DNA of 15,272 bases from CAYPJE01 sp964410945 (GCA_964410945.1 CAYPJE010000061.1:1-15272); one strand, 5' to 3'. Shown: positions 7,330 to 15,128, counted from the stretch's first letter. Made by a program: numbers and translations. The notes: generated by a model not told the origin, from the sequence alone.

Positions 7330-8778
7330 TTATACCTGATCCAGCCCGTAAACATCGATTTTTTCTGTTTTCCCCTTCAAAGCCTGATCACCGAAATGGG
7401 TCCAGGGTAATTCGGCCAGATGGACCGGTAACCCCTCAAGTACCTGGGCTGAAATCAGTAGCGGCGATTGTAGAGATTTGGTTAAGCCCTCCAACCGGGC
7501 TGCGGCATTCACAGCATCCCCGATAACGGTATATTCCAGGCGTTCCATGGAACCGATATTTCCAGCGATGACCTCACCACAATGAATACCAATCCCAATT
7601 TCAATCGGATAACTGTAATTCTTTCTTTGTTCGTTAACCCTGTTCAACATTCCAATGCCGGCGTTGACAGCATTGGCGATGGCATTTTCTTCATCGCTGA
7701 GACCAAAAACGGCTAAAATCCCATCCCCGATGAATTTGTCTACAAAACCCTGGTTCCCACGAACGATCTCAATCATATCAGTGAAATAGGTATTTAATCC
7801 ACTGACCAACAGTTCCGGATCGGTGGATTCGGTCAGGGTTGTGAAATTGCGAATATCTGACATTAATATGACCAGTTCTCGCCGTTTGCCCCCCAGCTTC
7901 AATTCGTCCTCATCCATACTCAACAGATGTTTGGCCACCGGATGGCTGACCACTTTCCCAAAGATGTTTTTAATCTTTCGCTTTTCCCTCAAACCTTCAA
8001 TCATTGTGTTGGTATGGTCGGCAATCAGGGCAAATTCATCATTGCTCAATACCGGTACGAAACCATTCAGATTGCCTTTGTTTACTTCATCAAGCACACG
8101 GGTTTCATTGCCAAAAAACAGTTTCAGGTTTCTCGAATAGGAATATATCAGGTTAAGTACCAGGACGGTTGTAATACCAATTACAAATATGATTTCTATT
8201 GTTACCGCCCGGCGGGCTCGGGCCATTTCCTGTTCGCCAATCATCGCGATCCAATACAGATCTTTGCCAAGCACCAGAAGCATGACGGCCGTGATAAAGG
8301 TAAATACCAGTATTGCCATCAGAGAAAATTTCCTGGTGACGGAATAGAATTTATGGGAATGCGTCAATCGAATATCTTCCGGTCGGGATTTAAGCAGAAT
8401 ATTACGCTCCCGTTCCAGGGCCATATCAATGGACAGGAATGAACCAAGGGTCAATGTTCCAACGAGCACCTTGCCACCGCTACCAAGTGGTGGAAAGGTA
8501 AATGTGAAATGATTGTAGACTGCGATTGCTACACCGGCGGCAATGAAAATCAATAGTTCCCAGATCAGTTGTTTACGGGGACGCAGATATAAATCGGCCT
8601 GATCGACTTTGTATTTAATTATCCAGAAACGGACTGCGAACATCAATCCGAAAAAGACTGCCAATACCTGTCCCCAGCGCCATAAGGTTAAGGTATCAAT
8701 AAAAGGACAAACTTCGCCGCCATAGAAGACCATAATTATGATCGACAAAAGATAGTAGATGATAATTCGGGTACTCAT
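7330..8778 (-). CDS. membrane class III adenylate cyclase (six TM, HAMP, cyclase domain)
   Basis: A 482-residue protein predicted to make cAMP from ATP at the inner membrane. Hydrophobic segments lie at about 5-20, 34-52, 72-90, 103-118, 151-171 and 192-213. A HAMP linker follows (about 213-265), then a class III cyclase domain (about 300-470). Catalytic residues are all present: metal-binding Asp308 in VILMSDIRNFT and Asp352 in FIGDGILAVFG; adenine-selecting Lys348 (FVDKF) and Asp421 (VIGDAVN); and transition-state Asn424 and Arg428 (NAAAR). The Lys/Asp pair supports ATP rather than GTP. The layout matches the six-TM-HAMP cyclases known from mycobacteria (the Rv1318c/Rv3645 type). The HAMP suggests that a membrane signal is passed to the cyclase dimer. 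The ATG at 8778 has only a weak ribosome site. Neighbours are an AlkD-like gene 90 bases upstream and tRNA-Lys downstream; neither reveals the signal. Confidence 0.9.
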   Translation of the reverse strand: MSTRIIIYYLLSIIIMVFYGGEVCPFIDTLTLWRWGQVLAVFFGLMFAVRFWIIKYKVDQADLYLRPRKQLIWELLIFIAAGVAIAVYNHFTFTFPPLGSGGKVLVGTLTLGSFLSIDMALERERNILLKSRPEDIRLTHSHKFYSVTRKFSLMAILVFTFITAVMLLVLGKDLYWIAMIGEQEMARARRAVTIEIIFVIGITTVLVLNLIYSYSRNLKLFFGNETRVLDEVNKGNLNGFVPVLSNDEFALIADHTNTMIEGLREKRKIKNIFGKVVSHPVAKHLLSMDEDELKLGGKRRELVILMSDIRNFTTLTESTDPELLVSGLNTYFTDMIEIVRGNQGFVDKFIGDGILAVFGLSDEENAIANAVNAGIGMLNRVNEQRKNYSYPIEIGIGIHCGEVIAGNIGSMERLEYTVIGDAVNAAARLEGLTKSLQSPLLISAQVLEGLPVHLAELPWTHFGDQALKGKTEKIDVYGLDQV

Positions 8779-8868
8779 TATTGTTTGGTACTGTGAATTA
8801 TTCTGATCTGCCCGGTATCAATTTAATTTAGGATTGGCAGCATTGCGATGCTTAAATCCGATGGTTAT

Positions 8869-9543
8869 TTAAGCCTTATTTTTACGCGCCCAGGTTTTAT
8901 CGATATACTGGGTGGCATCCGGTGTTTTACATCCGGTTTGGCCATGGTCTACTTCAACTTTCCCTATCTGCTTAGCTAGTGTTTGTGCTTTGGCTTTCAG
9001 ATTGTGATTTCGGATTCCGATAGCTATCAGGGCCGAGTTCATCGCATCGCGGACTCGATTCGGTGCTGAGTGAATCCCGGTTTCTATCGGTTGCAGGTAA
9101 GCCTCAAAATAATCATCACTGAAATTGTTTTCATCCTGGGCTATACCGGCCAGTAGTAACCAGCCTGTCCGGCCGATCCATTCTTCAGCTGATTTTATCC
9201 ACTTCAGCATTTTATTTTCGGCGAAGTCTGATTGCCCCACCAGTTTGGCAAAGGCGCCGGTTGTTACGTAATTGGTCAAATCCAGGACCCAGCAATCGAT
9301 AAGTTCAGAAGTCAGCTGCCCTGGGTCAGCCACCATCGTAGCCAATATGCGGGCATCGTGGTTACCGGTCTCCCAAAGTTTGATCGCCAGGAAATGATCG
9401 GTTTTGATCTGTTTGGTGATTTTTCCCAGGTCGGCATAGCTGACTCCGTAGAGTGGTTCTGTAACTCCATGGCGACGATAAATTTTTCTATTTTGGGCTG
9501 TGCCAGCCGTTTCTAAAATTTTCAGGGATGTGTTCAAATCCAT
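8869..9543 (-). CDS. AlkD-family DNA alkylation repair (HEAT-repeat) protein
   Basis: The 224-residue protein is all helical in pattern and of typical length for the DNA alkylation repair family (PF08713/COG4912), whose known members excise alkylated purines without base flipping. Supporting motifs are YGVSYADLGKI near residue 32, LAIKLWETGNHDARILATM (52-70), CWVLDLTNYVTTG (84-96), WIKSAEEWIGRTGWLLLAG (115-133) and a conserved-looking tail VDHGQTGCKTPDA (198-210). By eye, the catalytic Trp/Asp pair of B. cereus AlkD (W109/D113) falls on Tyr92 and Gly96 here, so the usual Asp may be missing; this alignment is uncertain. The gene lies downstream of a strong terminator, so it probably has its own promoter, and it could run on into the cyclase gene. 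An inverted repeat (GCTTAAAT/ATTTAAGC, 8850-8874) overlaps its stop codon. Confidence 0.85.
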   Translation of the reverse strand: MDLNTSLKILETAGTAQNRKIYRRHGVTEPLYGVSYADLGKITKQIKTDHFLAIKLWETGNHDARILATMVADPGQLTSELIDCWVLDLTNYVTTGAFAKLVGQSDFAENKMLKWIKSAEEWIGRTGWLLLAGIAQDENNFSDDYFEAYLQPIETGIHSAPNRVRDAMNSALIAIGIRNHNLKAKAQTLAKQIGKVEVDHGQTGCKTPDATQYIDKTWARKNKA

Positions 9544-9602
9544 CGGATCTATCCAGTTTTATTCATTAATTGGCTTACGATGTTATAAAATATATGGTTC
9601 CA

Positions 9603-9640
9603 AATAAAACAGGCGCAAGATCACTTGCGCCTGTTTTATT
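9603..9640 (-). terminator. strong rho-independent terminator of the ABC operon
   Basis: Perfect 17-bp stem (9603-9619 with 9624-9640, loop ATCA). On the minus strand the descending arm ends CTGTTTTATTTGG, giving a U-rich tail. It lies 22 bases after the DUF4340-like stop and about 60 bases before the AlkD-like start. The flanking A/T tracts make it symmetrical, so it could work in both directions. Confidence 0.85.
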
Positions 9641-9662
9641 AATCGATTGATACTGTTAAAAT

Positions 9663-10238
9663 TTATTCTGCAATCGGCATTCCGGGTGCTACTGAGGTTG
9701 TGTCCGGCTCCGGTGGTTTCGGTTTCTCACCCCAGAAGGTGGAGGTGGCGTTCAGATGGTAGAGCACGTTGGCACTGGTCAAATAGACCTCGTCCTCGCC
9801 GCCCTGGCGAAAATTATTATGCGACCAGTCGGTTTTTGACCGTCCGAAATAGTAATCGCCGAGTAATTTATTTTTGACATCATACAGCCGTAGACGTGTT
9901 CCCAAAGAATCATCCACGGAATACAGAGACCATTTTTCCGGATTTCTGGATACCATTGTTTCGTGTTCTACGGTCAGGACATTGTTGAACAGATTATCTA
10001 ACCGGTTCTGCCGGACTTCCAGGGTATCATGCCCGGCGATCGACCAGGTTGTCCCATCGTGGACCAACGAAATTTCCAATCCGCTTTTATTTACAGTGAA
10101 ACTGGTGACCTGATCGGAATCTCCATCGAAGATCACCTCAGAACTGGTGGTGTAACGTTCCTGCCAGTACTGATTAAAGACCAGGGCTGCAACAATGACC
10201 ACTGCTATGATGATTAAGGTGCGTGTATTCTTACCCAT
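9663..10238 (-). CDS. DUF4340-like membrane-anchored protein, last gene of Gld-like ABC operon
   Basis: I choose the ATG at 10238 (191 residues): it has a good ribosome site (GAGGAAA) 5 bases upstream and overlaps the GldG-like stop by 8 bases. An in-frame ATG at 10262 would add eight residues. The protein has one N-terminal membrane anchor (TLIIIAVVIVAALVF, about residues 7-21) followed by an extracytoplasmic beta-rich domain. Segments such as VTSFTVNKSGLEISLVHDGTTWSI, ENLF-like NRLDNLFNNVL, SLGTRLRLYD, DYYFGRS and VYLTSANVLYHL match the DUF4340 pattern. The Pro-rich C-terminus (KPKPPEPDTT) looks disordered. DUF4340 proteins commonly follow GldG-type genes, and their biochemical role is not established. 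Position and anchor suggest that it joins the ABC complex on the periplasmic side. Confidence 0.8.
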   Translation of the reverse strand: MGKNTRTLIIIAVVIVAALVFNQYWQERYTTSSEVIFDGDSDQVTSFTVNKSGLEISLVHDGTTWSIAGHDTLEVRQNRLDNLFNNVLTVEHETMVSRNPEKWSLYSVDDSLGTRLRLYDVKNKLLGDYYFGRSKTDWSHNNFRQGGEDEVYLTSANVLYHLNATSTFWGEKPKPPEPDTTSVAPGMPIAE

Positions 10239-11745
10239 AGATTTCCTCAATTGTTTTTGCACGCTGGTCTTCCCGCTTCCAGCGGTAAATTCCCAGCCCG
10301 ATGATCAGCAGGGCCGGCAGCAGCAGATTGATCCATTTTAACCGGGCACGGGCAGCGTCATCGACTTCCTCCAACGGACGGGTAGTAATTTCCCGCGAAC
10401 GGAGGAGTACCAGTTCACTGTCGCCCAACAGATAATCAACGGCGTTCTGTACAAATATGATATTCTCAGGGACCGAACCACCGGCATCGTCGGAGAGGAA
10501 TTCCGAATCGCTGACCAACAATATTTGTCCCACCGCCCCGCTCACCGGAGCGTCTACGTTCGCCAGAGCCGCCACCAGTTTACCGGGCTGATTCAGCTGT
10601 TCAAAGGCGGGGTTCTGGATCGGTGATAATTGGAAGAAGCCTTCCATTATGGCCGAGTATGGTGAAGTAGACAACAGGGGCTGGATTGGTGCTGCTGTAC
10701 CCAGTGTATCCAGAATCGGATCGTAGGCAATTTCACTTGGGAAGATCATTCGTACCTGTTCCAGGCTTTTGACAATCGGATGATCTGTAAAATCCCTGAC
10801 CAGCGGGAAAAAGGGATAATCCATGGCTGTATTCATCCGGAAAATACCGCGGTTCTGCATCACTGAGACCTGACCGCAGATCCGGTCCAGCACCAGATTT
10901 TCGTTGATATGTAATCCTGCCCGGTCCAGCAGATCGTAAATATTTGACTTGATAACCGTACCGGTCTGTTGCTGGAGGTTGGCTGTCACCCGTCCCTGGG
11001 CGATAAACAGATTACCACTGCGGCCAAGGAAATCATTCAGGTGTACCAGCTCATCCACATCGACTGAATCTGTGACCCCGTTTACCATCAGCAGGTCGAT
11101 ATTCGCGGGAATATCAGTGCTTAGATCAACCGGCTGCACATTATAGGATTCACTCAGGATCTGGGTCAGATTCTGGTTTTTAGGTGTCTGTCCGGTGAAT
11201 GTTGCGAAACCGACCGTCCGTTTATTGGTGTCCACCAGTTTCTTGATCTTGGTGGTAATTTCGTATTCCAGGCCGGTGGTGGTCTGAATGATCGGAATTG
11301 GTTCTCTCCGGTCTTCGTACAACAGGACCATGCCCATATATACTTTTTTGATCTCCAGCTTATCATTTTCGATAACCTGCAATTGAACCGGCTGGATACC
11401 GTATTTCTGGGCTTCCTGCTCCAGTTGTTCGTCATTTTCCGGCAGGTAGAATTCAAAACGGATATTGCCATTGGCAAAAGCGGCATATTCTTCCAGAATG
11501 TCCTGCAGATAGCGCCGGTTGTTTCCATATTCACCAGGCAGATTTTCCGAGAAATATACTTTCAGGGTCAGAATATCATCGATCTTTTTCACCACCGATT
11601 TGCTGGATGGTGAAAGGGAATACATCTTGTTGTCGGTGAAATCCAGGCGAAAGAAAATATTACGGGAGACCAGGTTGACAACTATCACCACGGCTATCGC
11701 AACCAGGATATAGAGGGTAAAACTGCGTTTGTTATATACTGGCAT
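10231..11745 (-). CDS. GldG-like ABC transporter auxiliary protein
   Basis: A 504-residue protein with an N-terminal transmembrane segment (LYILVAIAVVIVVNLV, about 11-26) and a C-terminal one (WINLLLPALLIIGLGIYRW, about 471-489), leaving about 440 residues outside the cytoplasm. The opening FFRLDFTDNKMYSLSPSSK is the hallmark of the GldG/ABC_transp_aux family. Further typical pieces are LKVYFSENLPGEYGNNRRYLQDILEEYAAF-like text near 60-90, TTGLEYEITTKIKKL near 155-170 and VNDFLGR-type LNDFLGRSGNLFIAQG (IFT52/GldG-like fold) near 235-250. A late DSEFLSDD motif precedes the C-terminal helix. The start lies 3 bases after the permease stop, and its ribosome site GGAGGT overlaps that stop codon, so translation is coupled. 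In Flavobacterium, GldG works with GldA and GldF in gliding; outside gliding bacteria the role is unclear, and no other gliding gene is visible here. Confidence 0.88.
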   Translation of the reverse strand: MPVYNKRSFTLYILVAIAVVIVVNLVSRNIFFRLDFTDNKMYSLSPSSKSVVKKIDDILTLKVYFSENLPGEYGNNRRYLQDILEEYAAFANGNIRFEFYLPENDEQLEQEAQKYGIQPVQLQVIENDKLEIKKVYMGMVLLYEDRREPIPIIQTTTGLEYEITTKIKKLVDTNKRTVGFATFTGQTPKNQNLTQILSESYNVQPVDLSTDIPANIDLLMVNGVTDSVDVDELVHLNDFLGRSGNLFIAQGRVTANLQQQTGTVIKSNIYDLLDRAGLHINENLVLDRICGQVSVMQNRGIFRMNTAMDYPFFPLVRDFTDHPIVKSLEQVRMIFPSEIAYDPILDTLGTAAPIQPLLSTSPYSAIMEGFFQLSPIQNPAFEQLNQPGKLVAALANVDAPVSGAVGQILLVSDSEFLSDDAGGSVPENIIFVQNAVDYLLGDSELVLLRSREITTRPLEEVDDAARARLKWINLLLPALLIIGLGIYRWKREDQRAKTIEEIYG

Positions 11746-11748
11746 AAC

Positions 11749-12462
11749 TTACCTCCATTTCCGCATTTCAAGGATTCGCACAGTGACCAGCAGGAATAAT
11801 CCGATCATGGTTCCAAAGTAAATCAGGTTCCGGGAATCGATCACCCCGCGGGAGATATTGGACAGGTGATAATCCACACTGATAAATTGAATCACCCCAC
11901 TTAAACCGGTAGGCATGAAGATCAGCAGTTTGTCCAGGAGGAAAAATACCAGCACAATTGTTATGGCGATTATGAATGCCACCACCTGGTTGTCGGTAAT
12001 GGCGCTGCTGAAGGTTCCGATCGCCGCGTACAGCCCGCCAACCAGCAGCAAGCCCAGGTAGCCACAGAGTATGGCACCATAGTCAATATTGGACCCGACG
12101 GCCACCAGGGTAAAGAAATGCACCAGGGTGAAACCCAGGCCAATCGCGACCAGGGATAGCGCCGCCAGGAATTTACTGGTGACAAATTCCGAATCACTTA
12201 TTGGTAGGGTGGAAATGACTTCCATGGTTCCGCTGCTGTTTTCCCTGGCAATCAGGCTCATTGTCACGGCCGGAATGAAAAACAGGAAGATCAGCGGTGT
12301 GATTCCAAACAGTGAACGCAGGTCAGACTGATTGATTAAAAAGAATGTATTGGTGAAAAAATAAGCATTGAAAACCGCAAACAGCACCAGGAAGATATAG
12401 GCCATGGGACTGTTGAAATATGATTTCAATTCCTTCAGGAACAGTACTTTTACATTATGCAT
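11749..12462 (-). CDS. ABC-2 type permease, GldF-like
   Basis: A 237-residue integral inner-membrane protein with about six hydrophobic helices (around 20-40, 50-72, 98-122, 130-150, 160-180 and 215-232). After helix 2 the cytoplasmic coupling stretch ARENSSGTMEVISTLPIS is the family signature of ABC-2 permeases of the GldF/NosY type. The N-terminus (FLKELKSYFNSPMAYIF) is also typical. Its ATG lies inside the end of the ATPase gene with an 8-base overlap, so the pair is translationally coupled. It is expected to form the membrane pore or mechanical element of the ATPase-permease-GldG complex. Substrate unknown. Confidence 0.9.
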   Translation of the reverse strand: MHNVKVLFLKELKSYFNSPMAYIFLVLFAVFNAYFFTNTFFLINQSDLRSLFGITPLIFLFFIPAVTMSLIARENSSGTMEVISTLPISDSEFVTSKFLAALSLVAIGLGFTLVHFFTLVAVGSNIDYGAILCGYLGLLLVGGLYAAIGTFSSAITDNQVVAFIIAITIVLVFFLLDKLLIFMPTGLSGVIQFISVDYHLSNISRGVIDSRNLIYFGTMIGLFLLVTVRILEMRKWR

Positions 12463-13399
12463 CGCCGCCCCCCTTCACCGTCAGCTTGCGGAAGATGTCT
12501 TCCAGCTGGGTCTTATAGGTACTCATTTCCAGCACAATCCATTTCGACTTTACCGCATGTTTGAATATCGCTTCCCGGGGATCACTGGCTTTGTCGTACT
12601 CGATTACCAGAGTTGCCAGTCCATCACTGGCCGTATTACTGGCAATATTAATTTCCGGTGCCGCATCCTTCAGTGCAACCAAACTTTCTTCACTGGTGTT
12701 TTTTGCTACCAGAGTCAGTTGGGTCTGGCCCCGGAAACCGGCCATCAGCTCGGTACTGGTACCGTCGGCGGTGATCTCACCTTCGTGAATGATGATTATC
12801 CGGTCCACGGTGGCCTCTATTTCCTGGAGGATATGACTGGATATGATCACCAGTTTCTCCCGGCCCAGTTCCTTGATCAGTTCACGGATTTCTACAATCT
12901 GGTTAGGATCCAGCCCGGTTACCGGCTCGTCCATGATCAGGATCTGCGGATCGTGGATAATGGCGGTGGCCAGTCCGATCCGCTGGCGGTAGCCCTTTGA
13001 GCATTCACTGACCGTACGATGCAGTACTCCACTGAGGCCGCATTGATCGATTACTTTTTTAAGGGCCGTGCGGAAATCTTTGCCTTCGATTCCGCGAATC
13101 CGGGCGGTGAACTCCAGCAGATCGTAGACTTTCATATCCAGATACAGCGGATTGAGTTCGGCCAGATAACCGATCTGTTTACGTATCTCCAGGGAATGTT
13201 CGCGGATATTCATATCATTGACGAAAACATTTCCTGCGGTGGGTGATAAATACCCGGTGATAATTTTCAGGGTAGTTGATTTTCCGGCGCCATTGGCCCC
13301 CAGAAAACCGATAATTTCTCCATCCCTGACTTCGAAATTGATCGAGCGTACGGCTTTGACATCGCCGTAATGCTTCACAAGGTTCTCTACACGAATCAC
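12455..13399 (-). CDS. ABC transporter ATP-binding protein, GldA-like
   Basis: A 314-residue ATPase starting with GTG at 13399; the ribosome site GAGGGAG is 8 bases upstream. Visible motifs are Walker A GANGAGKST (34-42), a Q-loop region with Glu in place of Gln (GYLAELNPLY, Glu81), signature CSKGYRQR (133-140), Walker B ILIMDEP with D157 and E158, D-loop GLDP, and switch His189 (IISSH). The C-terminal 90 residues are an extra domain seen in this subfamily and may contact the permease. The signature's first residue is Cys rather than the usual Leu. It is the first gene of a four-gene coupled operon (ATPase, permease, GldG-like, DUF4340-like) and powers that complex from the cytoplasm. Confidence 0.92.
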   Translation of the reverse strand: MIRVENLVKHYGDVKAVRSINFEVRDGEIIGFLGANGAGKSTTLKIITGYLSPTAGNVFVNDMNIREHSLEIRKQIGYLAELNPLYLDMKVYDLLEFTARIRGIEGKDFRTALKKVIDQCGLSGVLHRTVSECSKGYRQRIGLATAIIHDPQILIMDEPVTGLDPNQIVEIRELIKELGREKLVIISSHILQEIEATVDRIIIIHEGEITADGTSTELMAGFRGQTQLTLVAKNTSEESLVALKDAAPEINIASNTASDGLATLVIEYDKASDPREAIFKHAVKSKWIVLEMSTYKTQLEDIFRKLTVKGGGDA

Positions 13400-13800
13400 T
13401 TTTGTAGCTCCCTCAATATATTTTTAGTACAAAATTCCAGAAAAAGCAGTGCCGAATTTGTTGGCGCAGCCCCCTTTCGGGCAACCACTAATTTACCCGC
13501 CCTTGGTTAAGAATCCCAATTCTGTTGGATCTTCCGGCGGATGACCACATCGTAGTTCTGGTTGCCGGTATGAAGGCGGGTGATTTTGTTTAGTCAATGA
13601 CGCCAGGGAGGATTTGGTTCCGGAATAATTGGAGTGCGTTGACCGGTTATGATGTACATAGTATGATAAAAACCAGAGAGGAATATTGTATGGTGTTGTA
13701 TGCCCAATCTTATTAAATTTTCTGTAGTTAGCGGGGAGGTTTCATTTGTAGCCCGCCATAATTGGAATCAGTAATAATCTAGGCACAAGGGAGGAATGTA
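13400..13800. other. divergent intergenic region between ABC operon and surface-protein gene
   Basis: The 401 bases separate two divergently transcribed units. The plus-strand promoter at 13639-13667 is the only clear signal. A short GC hairpin (GCCC-CCTTTC-GGGC) lies near 13468-13481. Two small plus-strand reading frames lie between the promoter and the surface-protein start: 13690-13716 (8 codons, ribosome site GAGAGG 8 bases upstream) and 13700-13774 (24 codons). Neither is convincing as a gene. I see no strong promoter for the ABC operon on the minus strand. Confidence 0.6.
13639..13667 (+). promoter_or_regulatory. sigma70-like promoter for the S74-domain surface protein
   Basis: TTGACC (13639-13644) and TATGAT (13662-13667) are separated by exactly 17 bases, close to consensus at both boxes. 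Transcription would start near 13674 and leave a leader of about 127 bases before the ATG at 13801. Confidence 0.6.
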
Positions 13801-15105
13801 ATGAAATGGGATTATTATGTAATTAGCTTCGGGCTGAACCTCAGCCTTCTTATTGCTGCTGATGTTACCGTCAAATCGGCCGGAACTGATGCCGATGGTA
13901 ACGGCATATCGTTTCAAAACAGCGCCGCTACGGAATTGATGGTGATCGAAGGTGACGGCGATGCCAGCATCGATGGCACAACGCTGCACATTGACGCCGC
14001 CAATAACAAGGTCGGGTTTGGTACCGCCAGTCCCACTACCCAGTTGCATGTGAGCGGCACCGAAGGTTTGCTGGTGCAGGGTACCTATAATTCCGGTACA
14101 GCGTTGAACCTGGGAACCGGCACCCGGATGCATTTTTACTCCCTGAAAGCCGCCTTCAGGGCGGGATATTCGGGTAGTACACAATGGGATGACGCAAATA
14201 TCGGTACTTTTTCCGCCGCGTTCGGACTCGCAACAATCGCCAGCGGTGCTAGTTCCACGGCGCTGGGGAACCAGACAATTGCCAGTGGAGATAAATCTAT
14301 AGCGGCGGGACAAACCACAACCGCCAGTGGAGAAGATTCCGCCGCGCTGGGAAGCGGTACAGAAGCCAGCGGTGCTAGTTCCACCGCGCTGGGGTCTCAA
14401 ACAGAAGCCAGCGGGAAATTCTCCGCCGCCATGGGATATCGTACAACCGCCCAGGCGCAAAGCTCTCTTGTGATTGGCCAGTATAATACCGAAACCGGTA
14501 CCACCGATAGCTGGGTAAGTACCGATCCGCTGTTTGTCTGTGGTAACGGTAGCGCCAGCGATACCCTTTCAGATGCCCTGACATTACTCAAAAACGGTAA
14601 TATGACCATTGCCGGCACACTGACCGAGAACTCCGACCTGCGTTTGAAAGAGCGTATCCAGTCTATCGATTCGGCCCTGGAGAAGGTGTTGCAGTTAGAC
14701 GGCAAGTATTTTTTTTGGAATGAGGTCAAACCCCACGATATGAAAAATGAGCAGGTTGGTCTCATTGCCCAGGAAGTGCAAGAAGTGATTCCGCAGTTGG
14801 TCGCAGCCGATCAGAGCGAAGATGCCTACCTGTCAGTCAACTATTCGGGACTGGCGCCGGTGTTGATCAATGCCATGAAAGAACAGCAGGCCATGATTTC
14901 AGAATTACAATTAATGAATGAAGATTTACGAAGTGTTCAGGAGAGCCAGCAGGCCCGGATCGATGAATTAACCCGGACCCTGGCGGGGACAATCGAACCA
15001 GTACAAAAAGAAGGATTTTTCAAACGGTTGGCCGCCTGGTTCAAACCAAAAGGTAAGACAGAAGCGAGATATTCTGCCACTGGGGAGAATTCTACCAAGT
15101 CGTGA
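13801..15105 (+). CDS. surface protein with YadA-head repeats and Peptidase_S74 chaperone domain
   Basis: The start at 13801 has a good ribosome site (GGGAGG, 13789-13794). The 434-residue protein begins with a hydrophobic stretch (YYVISFGLNLSLLIAA) that can serve as a signal peptide. Residues about 26-80 contain the VGFGTASPTTQLHV motif common ahead of such fibres. Residues 139-222 are six 14-residue YadA-head-like repeats (pattern AALG-x-x-T-x-ASG-x-x-S), predicting a trimeric left-handed beta-roll. Residues about 277-365 are a Peptidase_S74 domain: NSDLRLKERI carries the Ser278/Lys283 dyad that performs self-cleavage in this family, followed by GLIAQEVQEVIPQLV and LSVNYSGLAPVLINAM. A coiled coil (about 360-395) and a basic amphipathic tail (GFFKRLAAWFKPKGK) follow. 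S74 domains assemble trimeric fibres and then cut themselves off. No phage genes are nearby, so a cell-surface fibre is more likely than a tail spike. Confidence 0.9.
   Translation: MKWDYYVISFGLNLSLLIAADVTVKSAGTDADGNGISFQNSAATELMVIEGDGDASIDGTTLHIDAANNKVGFGTASPTTQLHVSGTEGLLVQGTYNSGTALNLGTGTRMHFYSLKAAFRAGYSGSTQWDDANIGTFSAAFGLATIASGASSTALGNQTIASGDKSIAAGQTTTASGEDSAALGSGTEASGASSTALGSQTEASGKFSAAMGYRTTAQAQSSLVIGQYNTETGTTDSWVSTDPLFVCGNGSASDTLSDALTLLKNGNMTIAGTLTENSDLRLKERIQSIDSALEKVLQLDGKYFFWNEVKPHDMKNEQVGLIAQEVQEVIPQLVAADQSEDAYLSVNYSGLAPVLINAMKEQQAMISELQLMNEDLRSVQESQQARIDELTRTLAGTIEPVQKEGFFKRLAAWFKPKGKTEARYSATGENSTKS
14215..14466 (+). repeat. 42-bp in-frame repeats encoding YadA-head units
   Basis: Six consecutive 42-base units encode 14-residue repeats, with a degenerate seventh after them (to about 14502). 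Units 1/2 and 4/5 share about 30 bases at the DNA level with one mismatch (from 14239 and from 14365, exactly 126 bases apart), so a three-unit block appears to have been duplicated. Confidence 0.85.
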
Positions 15106-15128
15106 AATTGGAAGTAAATATATTTAAT

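Noticed and set aside
8850..8874. Inverted repeat GCTTAAAT/ATTTAAGC at the AlkD-like stop, considered as a terminator
   Set aside because: It is AT-rich, has no following T-run on the minus strand and overlaps the stop codon, so it is not a convincing terminator.
13768..14460. 230-codon minus-strand frame with Gly/Arg-rich repeats opposite the YadA-head gene
   Set aside because: It is the antisense shadow of the 42-bp repeats. The opposite strand has a signal, ribosome site, promoter and recognised domains.
13801..15105. S74-domain gene, considered as part of a prophage tail module
   Set aside because: No other phage-like gene is present within the window, and it has its own promoter, a signal-like N-terminus and housekeeping-type neighbours.
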